Of a stretch of DNA of 64,000 bases, positions 50,781 to 59,933 are shown one piece after another (the first letter of the stretch is position 1; every line of letters begins with the position of its first letter). The DNA lies in NCBI GenBank assembly GCA_036676475.1, contig JAKFCU010000006.1, forward strand, positions 1 through 64,000. The letters are read 5' to 3'. A program made the position numbers and the translations under genes. Origin of the DNA: LC029 sp036676475. Lineage in GTDB: Bacteria > Bacillota > Bacilli > Aneurinibacillales > RAOX-1. The notes beneath the pieces were generated by a model that saw only the letters and a program-made list of their open reading frames with translations, made no database searches and had not been told where the DNA came from.

Positions 50781-51984
50781 AATTATTGGGGTCGGGGATG
50801 ATGGGAGACTAAGTCTGCCCCCGCTTTATCAAAAATGGATTATGGAAAGTGAAGTGCTAATCGGCGGAGAACGGCATTTGGATTTTTTTCCGGAATTCCC
50901 GGGAGAAAAGGTGGTGCTCAAAGGAGGGCTGAAGGGTCTAACGGATCGCCTGCAAAATGAGACTAAAAAAACGGTTATTTTAGCTTCTGGTGATCCTATG
51001 TTCTATGGAATTGGAGGATATCTGTCCAAAAAGTGCAGAGTAGAAATCCTGCCACATTTAAGCTCTATTCAGTTAGCCTTTGCTAGAATGGGAGAATCTT
51101 GGCAAGATGCATATCTCACAAGTCTGCATGGTCGGAGTATGATAGGACTGGCCCAACGAATCGATGGGAAGGACAAGGTTGCCCTCTTGACCGATCAGAC
51201 GAATTCACCGAATCAAATCGCCAAGTATTTGCTCTCTTTCGGAATGAGCGAATACAAAGGTTTTGTTGGAGAAAATTTGGGAAATTCCGACGAACGAACA
51301 GGCTGGTATAGCTTAGAAGATATGATGGATCAACCTTTTTCCGATCTGAATGTCGTTATCCTAAAGAAACAAGGAGAAAATCCTGTTTGGCCCTTGGGCA
51401 TCCCAGATCACGAGTTTGATCAGCGAAAGCCGGATAAAGGTCTCATTACCAAAAGGGAGATCCGGGTTCTAAGCTTAGCGCAGCTTCAACTTCGCACGAA
51501 TTCGATCGTATGGGATATTGGGACTTGCACTGGTTCTGTCGCCATTGAAGCGGCTCGTATCGCACGGGAAGGGGCGGTTTATGCGATTGAAAAAAACGAG
51601 GCTGATCTAGCGAATTGTAAGATGAATATGGCGAAGTTCAGGGCGGATATCACAGCCATTCAAGGTAAGGCTCCTCAAGGATTGGAGGAATTTCCGAATC
51701 CGAACGCTATTTTTATTGGCGGAACAGGCGGAGAGATGAGAGAACTCCTTAGAATCTGTTGCTCTCGTTTGCTTTCCGGGGGGAGAATCGTGTTGAATGC
51801 GGTAACCATTGAAACCTTATACGAAGCCCTTCAAGCCTTTTCCGATGAAGGTTTTGCAACGGAGATATCGCAAATCCAAGTTTCCAAAAGTAAGCCTATT
51901 TTGAATATGAATCGTTTTGAGGCTCTTAATCCCGTGTACATTATTACAGCGGAGAGAAAAAAGGAGGAAATGGCACATGACTAA
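50764..51984 (+). CDS. cbiET: CbiET fusion, cobalt-precorrin-7 methyltransferase/decarboxylase
   Basis: The 406-residue protein joins CbiE (1-205: VGDDGRLSLPPLY, ILASGDPMFYGIGG), which methylates C5, and CbiT (about 215-406: ALTKREIRVLSLAQL-like start, VWDIGTCTGSVAIEAAR, IFIGGTGGEM), which decarboxylates and methylates C15. The fused form corresponds to CobL. It overlaps cbiD by 17 bp and cbiL by 8 bp. Confidence 0.94.
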   Translation: MEQAIKIIGVGDDGRLSLPPLYQKWIMESEVLIGGERHLDFFPEFPGEKVVLKGGLKGLTDRLQNETKKTVILASGDPMFYGIGGYLSKKCRVEILPHLSSIQLAFARMGESWQDAYLTSLHGRSMIGLAQRIDGKDKVALLTDQTNSPNQIAKYLLSFGMSEYKGFVGENLGNSDERTGWYSLEDMMDQPFSDLNVVILKKQGENPVWPLGIPDHEFDQRKPDKGLITKREIRVLSLAQLQLRTNSIVWDIGTCTGSVAIEAARIAREGAVYAIEKNEADLANCKMNMAKFRADITAIQGKAPQGLEEFPNPNAIFIGGTGGEMRELLRICCSRLLSGGRIVLNAVTIETLYEALQAFSDEGFATEISQIQVSKSKPILNMNRFEALNPVYIITAERKKEEMAHD

Positions 51985-52687
51985 ACTTGGCACCTTATAT
52001 GGCTTAGGTGTTGGACCAGGTGATCCTGAGCTGATGACCGTAAAAGCCTTTCGAATATTACAGGAATCTCCCGTCATTGCCTACCCGAAAAAGAGGGCGG
52101 GAAGTAAAAGCTATGCTCATCGCATTATGGAGAAGTACGTGAAACCGGATGAAAAAGAAATGCTAGGACTTGTTTTCCCGATGACAAAGGATCAGGAAAT
52201 CTTGAATCGGGAATGGACCCGAACGGCAGCTGAAGTATGGGATCATCTTTCACAAGGAAAAGATGTTGCCTTTGTGACGGAAGGAGATCCCCTTTTTTAC
52301 AGTACGTTTATTCATATGATGCGGTTAATGAATGAGCTTCATCCTGAGGTTGCAGTGAAATCCGTACCGGGTATTTCCTCTTTTCTAGGTGCAGCTTCCA
52401 GTTTAGGAATTCCATTGGCTGACGGAGATGAACAGATTGGAATTATTCCGGCAACCGAAGATGCAGACGCCATGAGGAAGGCTATTTTGGATCACGATTG
52501 TGTCATATTCATTAAGGTAGCCAAAGTAATGGATACGATCTTGATGATCTTGCGTGATTTGGACTTAGTGGATAAAGCATCGGTTGTTACGAAAGTGACT
52601 TCTTCAGAGGAAATGATTTGGCGGGATGTGCGTGAATTGGAACGGGCCGAGTTGGAATACCTAACCTTAATGGTGGTGAGAAAATAA
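51977..52687 (+). CDS. cbiL: CbiL, cobalt-precorrin-2 C20-methyltransferase
   Basis: The 236-residue methyltransferase has the tetrapyrrole-methylase start GTLYGLGVGPGDPELMTVKA, VTEGDPLFYSTFIHMM and VPGISSFLGAASSLGIPLA. The start at 51977 is chosen because AAGGAGG lies 9 bp upstream within cbiET. It catalyses the first methylation after cobalt insertion. Overlaps cbiET by 8 bp and cbiF by 1 bp. Confidence 0.94.
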   Translation: MTKLGTLYGLGVGPGDPELMTVKAFRILQESPVIAYPKKRAGSKSYAHRIMEKYVKPDEKEMLGLVFPMTKDQEILNREWTRTAAEVWDHLSQGKDVAFVTEGDPLFYSTFIHMMRLMNELHPEVAVKSVPGISSFLGAASSLGIPLADGDEQIGIIPATEDADAMRKAILDHDCVIFIKVAKVMDTILMILRDLDLVDKASVVTKVTSSEEMIWRDVRELERAELEYLTLMVVRK

Positions 52688-53466
52688 TGAAGCTATATAT
52701 TGTGGGAGCTGGCCCTGGTGACCCGGATTTGATTACAGTAAAAGGATTGAAGCTATTGCAGGAAGCGGATGTGGTTCTCTACACCGATTCACTTGTCAAC
52801 GATGATTTGGCAGCAATGGCAAAACCAGAAGCAGAGGTGCTGAAAAGCTCTGGGATGTCATTGGAAGAAATGGTGGATGTCGTGGCCAAAAACATCCGTG
52901 AAGGGAAGAAGGTTGTCCGATTGCATACCGGTGACCCCTCTGTCTATGGAGCTATTATGGAGCAAATCGCCTTATTGAAGAAGGAAGGGATCGAGGCCGA
53001 GATCATACCCGGCGTCAGTTCCGTTTTTGCTGCAGCCGCTGCACTAGGCGCTGAACTGACCATCCCCGATTTGACACAGACCCTGATCTTAACGAGGGCG
53101 GAAGGCCGCACACCTGTCCCGGATCGGGAGCAGCTTCGTGATTTAGCCTCCCATCATTGTACACTTGCTCTTTTTTTGAGTGCTACCTTAACCAAGAAGG
53201 TGGTAAAGGAGCTAATAGATGCAGGATGGAGCGAAGAAACCCCTGTAGCCGTAGTCCAGCGAGCATCTTGGCCAGACCAAAAAATCGTGCGATCTACTTT
53301 GAAGCATCTTGATGAGGATATGAGACAACATGGTATTCGCGCCCATGCGATGATTTTGGCTGGTTGGGCATTGGACCCTCATATTCATGAAAAGGAAGAG
53401 TATCGTTCCAAGCTGTATGATAAGGAGTTTACACACGGATATCGTAAAGGTGTGGTCTCCACATGA
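52687..53466 (+). CDS. cbiF: CbiF, cobalt-precorrin-4 C11-methyltransferase
   Basis: The 259-residue enzyme has YIVGAGPGDPDLITVKGLK, VLYTDSLVN, RLHTGDPSVYGAIMEQ and IIPGVSSVFAAAAALGAE, all typical of CbiF/CobM. The ATG shares its A with the cbiL stop codon, and the end overlaps cbiG by 4 bp. Confidence 0.95.
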   Translation: MKLYIVGAGPGDPDLITVKGLKLLQEADVVLYTDSLVNDDLAAMAKPEAEVLKSSGMSLEEMVDVVAKNIREGKKVVRLHTGDPSVYGAIMEQIALLKKEGIEAEIIPGVSSVFAAAAALGAELTIPDLTQTLILTRAEGRTPVPDREQLRDLASHHCTLALFLSATLTKKVVKELIDAGWSEETPVAVVQRASWPDQKIVRSTLKHLDEDMRQHGIRAHAMILAGWALDPHIHEKEEYRSKLYDKEFTHGYRKGVVST

Positions 53467-54599
53467 TGATCGAATTGAAAGAAGGAGAAATCCCTGTCAT
53501 CCGGCAAAAGGGTGACGTGGCTATCATCGCAATTACCAAGCATGGAGTTCAGTTAGCTAGACAGCTTCATCAGAGATTTTCTCATGCAGATCTTTATTAT
53601 ATGAGCAAATTTTCCCACGGGGATGAAGGGCAAAAATCCATCCAAATGTTCAGCGGCAGCGTCCGATTGCTATTCCCGGCCCTCTGGTCGAGGTATAAGG
53701 GGATTATATTGATCGTTTCTTTGGGAGCGGTGGTTCGTATGATTGCCCCTTTATTAAAAGATAAGAAGACGGATCCCGGTGTGGTTGTCATAGACGATAA
53801 GGGAGAAAATGCAATAAGTGTACTCTCTGGACATTTGGGTGGTGCCAATGAACTCACACGGGAAGTTGCCGCTGTTATTGATGCCAAGCCCATCATCACG
53901 ACAGCATCGGATGTTCAGAAAACCATTCCCGTGGATTTATTGGGCCGCCGATTTGGCTGGGAGTGGGAAGATGAGTCAGAAGACAAGCTGACTTCTGTCA
54001 GTGCGTCTGTCGTCAATGAGGAACAAGTGGCGATCATTCAAGAATCAGGGGAGAGGAATTGGTGGTTGTACGATTCAGCTCTGCCAGACCATTTTCAGGT
54101 CTATTCTTCCGTTAACGAGGCGATGAAGAATCATCCCCAAGCTGCCTTAGTGATCACTCACCGAATGTTAGATAAAGAGGAACAACCGATTCTAAAGAAT
54201 GGTGTTCTTTACCGTCCCAAGGTCATCGTTTTGGGAATGGGCTGTAATCGGAATACCCCGCTGGAGGAGATCGAATCGGTGGTCCATGCTACATTGGATG
54301 ATCTTGGCTTATCGATTCGGAGTGTAAAAGCCGTTGCCTCGATTGATTTGAAAAAGGATGAGGAGGGTCTTCTTGCGCTTTGCCGCAAATACGGATGGGA
54401 GTTTGTCACGTATTCACCAGAACAGCTGAATCGGATTCCGCTTAAAGAGCCTTCGGAAACCGTTTTTAGATACACAGGGGCTTATGGGGTGAGCGAGCCT
54501 GCCGCTAAACTCTATGGAAACACCAACCAGCTTCTCATCAACAAAAAGAAATCCGGTAACGTCACGATTTCAGTTGGAATCATGAACGAATTGGATTAG
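53463..54599 (+). CDS. cbiG: CbiG, cobalt-precorrin-5A hydrolase
   Basis: The 378-residue protein opens the lactone ring of cobalt-precorrin-5A and releases acetaldehyde. The N-terminal domain has IAITKHGVQLARQL and GAVVRMIAPLLKDKKTDPGV, then SVLSGHLGGANELTREVA. The C-terminal domain has LGMGCNRNTPLEEIE and YGVSEPAAKL. It is an anaerobic-route enzyme, consistent with CbiD and CbiX. Confidence 0.94.
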   Translation: MMIELKEGEIPVIRQKGDVAIIAITKHGVQLARQLHQRFSHADLYYMSKFSHGDEGQKSIQMFSGSVRLLFPALWSRYKGIILIVSLGAVVRMIAPLLKDKKTDPGVVVIDDKGENAISVLSGHLGGANELTREVAAVIDAKPIITTASDVQKTIPVDLLGRRFGWEWEDESEDKLTSVSASVVNEEQVAIIQESGERNWWLYDSALPDHFQVYSSVNEAMKNHPQAALVITHRMLDKEEQPILKNGVLYRPKVIVLGMGCNRNTPLEEIESVVHATLDDLGLSIRSVKAVASIDLKKDEEGLLALCRKYGWEFVTYSPEQLNRIPLKEPSETVFRYTGAYGVSEPAAKLYGNTNQLLINKKKSGNVTISVGIMNELD

Positions 54600-54609
54600 G
54601 GGGATCACC

Positions 54610-55980
54610 ATGTCAAATCGAAGAATGGTCATTGCAGGGACGGGGAGTGGTGTGGGAAAAACCACTTTAACCATTGGGCTTATGGCAGCCTTTAAAAAAC
54701 GGGGGCTCAAGGTACAAGGCTTTAAATGCGGTCCGGATTATATTGATCCAACTTATCATACCGCGGTTACAGGACGCCCTTCCCGAAATTTGGATAGTTG
54801 GATGCTGTCTCACGATACGGTGAAAGAGGTATTAGTGAAGGGAAGCTCCGGAGCGGATCTTTCCATCATTGAAGGCGTGATGGGTTTCTATGATGGGAAA
54901 GAAGCGACGAGTAACCGGGGAAGTACAGCTGAGATCAGCCTATTGACCCAATCACCCGTTCTCTTAGTGGTGAATTGCCAGAGTATGGCTAGAAGTGCTG
55001 CTGCGATTGTCAAGGGATTTCAAACCTTTAGTGAAGGGGTTAATATTGTAGGAGTGATCGCGAACAAAGTGGGAAGTGATGGGCACTTTCGGCTAGTCCG
55101 GGAAGCTGTCGAGCAGGAGTGCGGAATACCGGTCATCGGATACTTGAAGCGGGAGGATCAGATTGAAATCCCAGAACGCCATTTGGGCCTCGTTCCTTCT
55201 GTAGAACGGGGAGAGTTAGATGGACTGTTCGACTATTTGGCGGAACGTGTTGAGGGAACCATAGATTTGGAAAAGCTACTTCAGTTGGCGGAAGCTCCAG
55301 CCTTGCAGATTTCATCCAGCCTATTTACTACCAAGGTGGAGAAGAAAGTAGCTCGGATTGCGATAGCAAAAGATGCCGCTTTTCACTTTTATTATCCTGA
55401 AAATATTGAATTGTTGGAAGCCTATGGAGCCGAATGCTTGCCATTTTCTCCGTTAGCGGGAGAGCCAGTGCCGGATGGTGTGGATGGCTTATATATCGGT
55501 GGTGGATTTCCAGAAGAATTTGCAGCAGAACTGACAGAGAGAAAAAAAGTAATGGAATCCATCCGTTCTGCTATCCTATCGGGAATGCCCACGTTAGCCG
55601 AATGCGGCGGATTCATGTATTTAACAGAAGAACTGGAAACGACAGACGGTCGGGTTTTTCCTATGACAGGAATGATCCCAGGACGGGTTAAAATGCAGAA
55701 AAAGCTGGCAGCTTTAGGATACCGGGAAGTAACAGGAAACGAGGGCAACTTTTTGTTGGGTGCAGGAGAACAGGCAAAAGGACATGAATTTCATTATTCA
55801 ACTTTTGAACCGAAAGCGGATTTTAACCCGGCCTACGTGTCAAAGGGACTTCGCGGAACCAAATCGGAAGGCTATGCCCGGGAAAGCTTAGTAGCAGGTT
55901 ATACTCACCTGCATTTTGCTTCCTATCCGGAAATGGTCATGAATTGGATCGATCGATGCCTGGAGAGAAAGCAGGGCTAA
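54610..55980 (+). CDS. cbiA: CbiA, cobyrinate a,c-diamide synthase
   Basis: The 456-residue amidotransferase has an N-terminal P-loop ATPase (IAGTGSGVGKTTLTIGL, FKCGPDYIDPTYH) and a C-terminal glutaminase domain with the nucleophile Cys in LAECGGFMYLTEEL. It amidates the a and c side chains using glutamine and ATP. It is the last intermediate step encoded here; adenosylation and nucleotide-loop genes are not in the window. Confidence 0.95.
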   Translation: MSNRRMVIAGTGSGVGKTTLTIGLMAAFKKRGLKVQGFKCGPDYIDPTYHTAVTGRPSRNLDSWMLSHDTVKEVLVKGSSGADLSIIEGVMGFYDGKEATSNRGSTAEISLLTQSPVLLVVNCQSMARSAAAIVKGFQTFSEGVNIVGVIANKVGSDGHFRLVREAVEQECGIPVIGYLKREDQIEIPERHLGLVPSVERGELDGLFDYLAERVEGTIDLEKLLQLAEAPALQISSSLFTTKVEKKVARIAIAKDAAFHFYYPENIELLEAYGAECLPFSPLAGEPVPDGVDGLYIGGGFPEEFAAELTERKKVMESIRSAILSGMPTLAECGGFMYLTEELETTDGRVFPMTGMIPGRVKMQKKLAALGYREVTGNEGNFLLGAGEQAKGHEFHYSTFEPKADFNPAYVSKGLRGTKSEGYARESLVAGYTHLHFASYPEMVMNWIDRCLERKQG

Positions 55981-56199
55981 GGTTATTCCCTTGATCGACA
56001 GCGAATGGAGCAAACGATGAAAAATTTCCAATGCCAGAATGAGAAGAGTAGGGTATGATAGTAACTATCAGTCAGAATTATTTTTTTATTGAAAAGCAGT
56101 ATTAGGTTCTGGACCCGGCTGGTCCTGAAGCCAGGTAAGGGAACTAGCGACTTTCTCTTCAACGGAAGTATCGGGTAAACTAGAGAGGGGAAGAAATAG
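55981..56199 (+). other. unexplained structured gap between cbiA and the SUMT gene
   Basis: The 219-bp gap has no gene. Its second half holds alternative pairings: GGACC with GGTCC, and GGCT with AGCC, inside GGTTCTGGACCCGGCTGGTC and the following bases. It could be a leader RNA controlling the SUMT gene or a gene remnant. I see no B12 box or other riboswitch core. Confidence 0.4.
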
Positions 56200-56976
56200 A
56201 TGAACACAGGCATAGTGTATTTAGTAGGAGCGGGCCCAGGAGATCCCAAGCTGATCACGGTAAGAGGAGTGGAGTGTATTAAGGAAGCGGACGTGATCGT
56301 CTATGATCGTCTTGCCAATCCGATTTTGCTTGATTATCGAAAGCAAGATGCAGAATTAATCTATGTCGGCAAGCTTCCTCATCATCATACCCTTCGCCAG
56401 GAATCGATTAATCAACTATTGGCAGATAAGGCCAAGGAAGGCAAGATCGTCACCCGTCTGAAGGGGGGAGATCCTTGCGTATTTGGACGAGTGGGAGAGG
56501 AAGCGGAAGTGCTGGCCCTCAATGGGATAGAATTTGAAATCGTGCCAGGGATTACATCTGGAATTGCGGTTCCTGCCTATGCTGGCATTCCCGTTACCCA
56601 TCGGGATTACGCGTCTACTTTTGCCATGGTAACCGGCCATATGGGGATGGATAAAGAAGACTCTGAAGAAAAGTGGAAGGCTTTAGCAGGCGGGATAGAT
56701 ACCATTGCCTTTTACATGGGAGTTTCCAATCTTCCTTATATATGTGAGAAGCTGATTTCCTACGGAAAGTCACCTAAAACCTCGGTAGCAGCTATTTCTT
56801 GGGGGACCACGGATGAGCAGAAAGTCGTTACGGGTACATTGGAAGATATTCAAGAGCGTGTTGCCAGCAGTGAAATTTCACATCCAGCCATTATCATAGT
56901 TGGAGAGGTCATCCAACTCCGTGAAAAATTAGCATGGTTTAAAAGTGAAAAGCATGATCAATCGAACCTCATTTAA
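56200..56976 (+). CDS. cobA: uroporphyrinogen-III C-methyltransferase (SUMT)
   Basis: The 258-residue enzyme methylates uroporphyrinogen III twice to precorrin-2, the entry to siroheme and B12. Typical segments are YLVGAGPGDPKLITVRGVE, DVIVYDRLANP, VTRLKGGDPCVFGRVGEEA, VPGITSGIAVPAYAGIPVTHR and ISWGTTDEQKVVTGTL. It stands alone without CysG dehydrogenase or synthase domains. The precorrin-2 dehydrogenase needed to make sirohydrochlorin for CbiX is not in this window. AGAGGGG lies upstream of the ATG. Confidence 0.95.
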   Translation: MNTGIVYLVGAGPGDPKLITVRGVECIKEADVIVYDRLANPILLDYRKQDAELIYVGKLPHHHTLRQESINQLLADKAKEGKIVTRLKGGDPCVFGRVGEEAEVLALNGIEFEIVPGITSGIAVPAYAGIPVTHRDYASTFAMVTGHMGMDKEDSEEKWKALAGGIDTIAFYMGVSNLPYICEKLISYGKSPKTSVAAISWGTTDEQKVVTGTLEDIQERVASSEISHPAIIIVGEVIQLREKLAWFKSEKHDQSNLI

Positions 56977-56991
56977 TAGAATGAGGTTTTT
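56965..56991 (+). terminator. terminator of the SUMT gene
   Basis: The stem AACCTCATT/AATGAGGTT overlaps the stop codon and is followed by TTTG. Confidence 0.8.
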
Positions 56992-57008
56992 GATATAGGA
57001 TAAAGGAA

Positions 57009-57037
57009 AAGAGGACCATTCAGAGGTCCTCTTTTTG
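57009..57037. terminator. bidirectional terminator before the carbonic anhydrase gene
   Basis: The stem AAGAGGACC/GGTCCTCTT has TTTTT on the plus strand and TTTTCC on the minus strand. Confidence 0.85.
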
Positions 57038-57052
57038 TCTTGTATTTCCATT

Positions 57053-57607
57053 TTAATACCCTTCTTCTACAACTTCCAGCTTTCCTGTTTTGGGGTCAAT
57101 AATTAATCCATGAACGGGAATTTTAGGCAAAAGGGGATGATTGCGGATAATGCGTACACTGTTCCTCACGCTTTCTCCAACTGAATCAAAGCCCTTTAGC
57201 CATTTTTCGAAATCGATTCCGGATGCCTCGAGTGTTTTAATGGTATCTTCCTTGATACCTCTTTCTAAAAATTTTTGTTTAATTAATGTCGGATTCACGC
57301 TTCCCATACCACAATCATAATGTCCGATGACAAACACTTCATCTGCATTCAATTCATAAACAGCCACTAATATACTTCGCATCACACTGCCAAAAGGGTG
57401 AGATACGACGGCACCTGCTGTTTTTAGAAATTTCACATCCCCGTTTTTTAAATCCAGGGCGGCAGGAAGCAGCTCCATTAAGCGTGCGTCCATACATGAG
57501 ATGATGACCATTCGCCTTGAGGGCAGCTTTGAAGTGATAAAGGGCTCAAATTTCCTATCATCCACAAAAGCACGATTAAATTCGATAATTTCCGTTAATA
57601 AAGTCAA
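57053..57607 (-). CDS. beta-class carbonic anhydrase
   Basis: The 184-residue protein has the zinc-site pattern of beta carbonic anhydrases: ISCMDARL (Cys-x-Asp-x-Arg) and VIGHYDCGMG (His-x2-Cys), followed by helices typical of the YtiB-like group. It interconverts CO2 and bicarbonate in the cytosol. The start is TTG at 57607, with GGAGG 8 bp upstream, giving the expected (M)TLLTEIIEFNRAFV. A longer open frame upstream has no better site. It is monocistronic. Confidence 0.9.
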   Translation of the reverse strand: MTLLTEIIEFNRAFVDDRKFEPFITSKLPSRRMVIISCMDARLMELLPAALDLKNGDVKFLKTAGAVVSHPFGSVMRSILVAVYELNADEVFVIGHYDCGMGSVNPTLIKQKFLERGIKEDTIKTLEASGIDFEKWLKGFDSVGESVRNSVRIIRNHPLLPKIPVHGLIIDPKTGKLEVVEEGY

Positions 57608-57818
57608 AACATTCACCTCCAAGAGTAATTTTAACACAATATTAAAAGCTGAGAATAATTATTTATACGTTTGACTAAAAATGTCTTTATCTATTATAAA
57701 AGATATGAATTAATATAAGAAGCAAAGATAAGTAAATTAAATATGAAGATTTTATGAATTGGGAGATCATCGATCGAATATCATTTATATAATTTTATTT
57801 ATTGAAAGGGGTGGGCTT

Positions 57819-58787
57819 ATGTCAGAAAAACTATTAGAGATTAAGGGCCTTCGCACCCACTTTTTTTCGGATTATGGAGAAATTCCTGCTGTAGATGGAG
57901 TTGATCTTTATATAAATAAAGGGGAAGTTTTAGGGGTAGTTGGTGAATCTGGATGTGGCAAAAGTGTGACCTCCTTGTCTGTGATGAGGCTAGTGCCTCA
58001 TCCTCCAGGTAAAATCGTGGGGGGTTCCATGGCTTTTAAAGGAGAGGATTTAGTTCAGGTGAGCGAAAGTAGGATGCGAAAGGTTCGGGGAAATGAGATC
58101 GCTATGGTCTTTCAGGAACCTATGACTTCGCTTAATCCTGTCTATACGATTGGGAACCAAATTGGTGAAACGGTACGCTTGCATCGAAAATTGAGCAAAA
58201 AGGCAGCTCGGATTCACGCGATAGAAATGCTGAAGAAGGTTGGAATCCCTCGCCCGGAACAAATCGTAGATGATTATCCGCACCAATTGTCAGGTGGTAT
58301 GAGACAACGTGTGATGATTGCTATGGCTATGTCTTGCGATCCTGAATTGCTCATTGCGGATGAGCCCACTACTGCTTTGGATGTAACCATTCAGGCCCAG
58401 ATTCTCGATTTAATGAGAAAACTAAATAAGGAGTCCGGAGCGGCCATTATGATGATCACCCATGATTTGGGTGTAGTGGCGGAAATATGCGATCGAGTCG
58501 CTGTTATGTATGCTGGAAAAGTGGTGGAAGAAGGCAGTGTACAAAACATCTTTAAAAACCCACAGCATCCTTATACGAAAGGATTAATTCAATCAGTCCC
58601 TAGAATGGACGAGAAGATAGATCGTCTATATTCGATCCCAGGTCATGTTCCTAATCCAGGCTCTTTACTTAAAGGATGTCGTTTTGCTCCCCGTTGTAAT
58701 GCCGTAATGGATAAATGTCATGAAGAAATGCCAGAACTCATAGCTTTAGAGTCAGATCACAAGAGTAGATGCTGGCTTCAGCAGTGA
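57819..58787 (+). CDS. oppD: OppD/DppD, peptide ABC transporter ATPase
   Basis: The 322-residue ATPase has Walker A GESGCGKSVT, Q-loop FQEPMTSLNP, signature LSGGMRQR, Walker B LLIADEPTTALDVT and the H-loop MITHDLGVV. The C-terminal RFAPRCNAVMDKCHEE segment is the cysteine-containing end of peptide/nickel-type OppD. The ATG at 57819 has AAAGGGG upstream. It lies 108 bp before oppF; no permease or binding-protein gene is nearby, so both ATPases serve a transporter encoded elsewhere. Confidence 0.95.
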   Translation: MSEKLLEIKGLRTHFFSDYGEIPAVDGVDLYINKGEVLGVVGESGCGKSVTSLSVMRLVPHPPGKIVGGSMAFKGEDLVQVSESRMRKVRGNEIAMVFQEPMTSLNPVYTIGNQIGETVRLHRKLSKKAARIHAIEMLKKVGIPRPEQIVDDYPHQLSGGMRQRVMIAMAMSCDPELLIADEPTTALDVTIQAQILDLMRKLNKESGAAIMMITHDLGVVAEICDRVAVMYAGKVVEEGSVQNIFKNPQHPYTKGLIQSVPRMDEKIDRLYSIPGHVPNPGSLLKGCRFAPRCNAVMDKCHEEMPELIALESDHKSRCWLQQ

Positions 58788-58833
58788 AAAGGAAGTAAAG
58801 GCCCTTATTTAATACCCATAGGGCACAACTGGT

Positions 58834-58871
58834 GCTGGTGAAAGAGGGTTGATTCGGCGTAGTGCACCAGC
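58834..58871 (+). repeat. family B leader repeat, copy 3 (oppF leader)
   Basis: A 38-bp unit has GCTGGTG/CACCAGC ends and AAAGAGGGTT inside. It is followed by six bases and ATGAAGGAGG, the oppF ribosome binding site, in the same orientation to its gene as the copies before mrp and the DUF2249 gene. Confidence 0.88.
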
Positions 58872-58895
58872 GGATAGATGAAGGAGGACTCTAAA

Positions 58896-59864
58896 GTGAC
58901 TGGGGATTTGCTGGAAGTAAAACATTTGAAAAAATATTACCCTATTAAGGGTGGGTTGCTAGGTAGAGATATTGGTCAAGTGAAAGCAGTCGATGATATC
59001 TCTTTCACCGTGAAAAAGGGAGAAACCTTGGGACTCGTAGGTGAAAGCGGGTGCGGGAAGTCAACTGCCGGGCGCTCTCTTCTCCGCTTGATTGAACCTA
59101 CAGAAGGTCAAGTGCTTTTCGAAGGAAAAGATGTGACCGCAATGGGGAAGGAACAGCTCCGAAAAATCCGGCGGGATATGCAAATTGTGTTTCAAGATCC
59201 ATTCGCCTCCCTCAATCCAAGACATACTGTGGAACGAATTCTAGAAGAACCCATGATCATTCATGGGATCGGAAATTCGAAGGAACGCAAGCAACGTGTT
59301 CTTCAGCTATTGGAAGTAGTAGGATTGAGTAGCTATCATGCCAAAAGGTATCCTCATCAGTTTTCTGGGGGTCAGCGTCAGCGTATCGGCATTGCTAGAG
59401 CCCTTGCTGTCAATCCCAAGCTGATCGTTGCAGATGAACCTGTTTCTGCACTTGATGTTTCGATTCAATCTCAAGTATTGAATCTGATGCAGGATTTACA
59501 AAAAGAATTTCAATTAACTTACATCTTTATTGCTCATGATTTAAGTGTAGTTAAACACATCAGTGATCGTGTCGGTGTGATGTATCTGGGGAGAATCGTG
59601 GAATTAACGGAAAAATATCGGCTATATGATCATCCGAAGCATCCTTACACTCAAGCTTTGTTATCCGCTGTACCGATCCCTGATCCGGATGTGAAGAAGG
59701 AGAGAGTGATTTTGCAGGGAGATGTTCCAAGTCCTGCCAACGCTCCTAAAGGGTGCGCCTTTCACACTCGCTGTCCTGTAGCCATGGATATCTGCAAATC
59801 AGATCGTCCCGCTTTCAAAGATCAAGGAGAGGGACATTTCGTTGCGTGTCATCTTTATAACTAG
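58896..59864 (+). CDS. oppF: OppF/DppF, peptide ABC transporter ATPase
   Basis: The 322-residue ATPase has Walker A GESGCGKSTAGRS, Q-loop FQDPFASLNPR, signature FSGGQRQR, Walker B LIVADEPVSALDVS and FIAHDLSVVKHI. The C-terminus HTRCPVAMDICKSDRP is typical for OppF. The GTG start at 58896 is preferred over an ATG at 58878 because that ATG is part of the Shine-Dalgarno ATGAAGGAGG, 8 bp before the GTG. Confidence 0.94.
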   Translation: MTGDLLEVKHLKKYYPIKGGLLGRDIGQVKAVDDISFTVKKGETLGLVGESGCGKSTAGRSLLRLIEPTEGQVLFEGKDVTAMGKEQLRKIRRDMQIVFQDPFASLNPRHTVERILEEPMIIHGIGNSKERKQRVLQLLEVVGLSSYHAKRYPHQFSGGQRQRIGIARALAVNPKLIVADEPVSALDVSIQSQVLNLMQDLQKEFQLTYIFIAHDLSVVKHISDRVGVMYLGRIVELTEKYRLYDHPKHPYTQALLSAVPIPDPDVKKERVILQGDVPSPANAPKGCAFHTRCPVAMDICKSDRPAFKDQGEGHFVACHLYN

Positions 59865-59907
59865 TTTCCGAAGTAACTGAAAATGGCACGGGTGAATAGG
59901 CAGGGAT

Positions 59908-59930
59908 TTGTTTACATACGTTGTAAACAA
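59908..59930. promoter_or_regulatory. perfect 9-bp palindrome after oppF
   Basis: TTGTTTACA and TGTAAACAA flank a 5-bp spacer. This looks like a repressor operator, but it lies between the oppF stop and its terminator with no start codon nearby. The function is unknown. Confidence 0.45.
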
Positions 59931-59933
59931 GAT

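Noticed and set aside
57637..57818. AT-rich gap before oppD checked for a riboswitch or T-box
   Set aside because: No T-box motif, stable hairpin or terminator seen; it looks like an ordinary promoter region.
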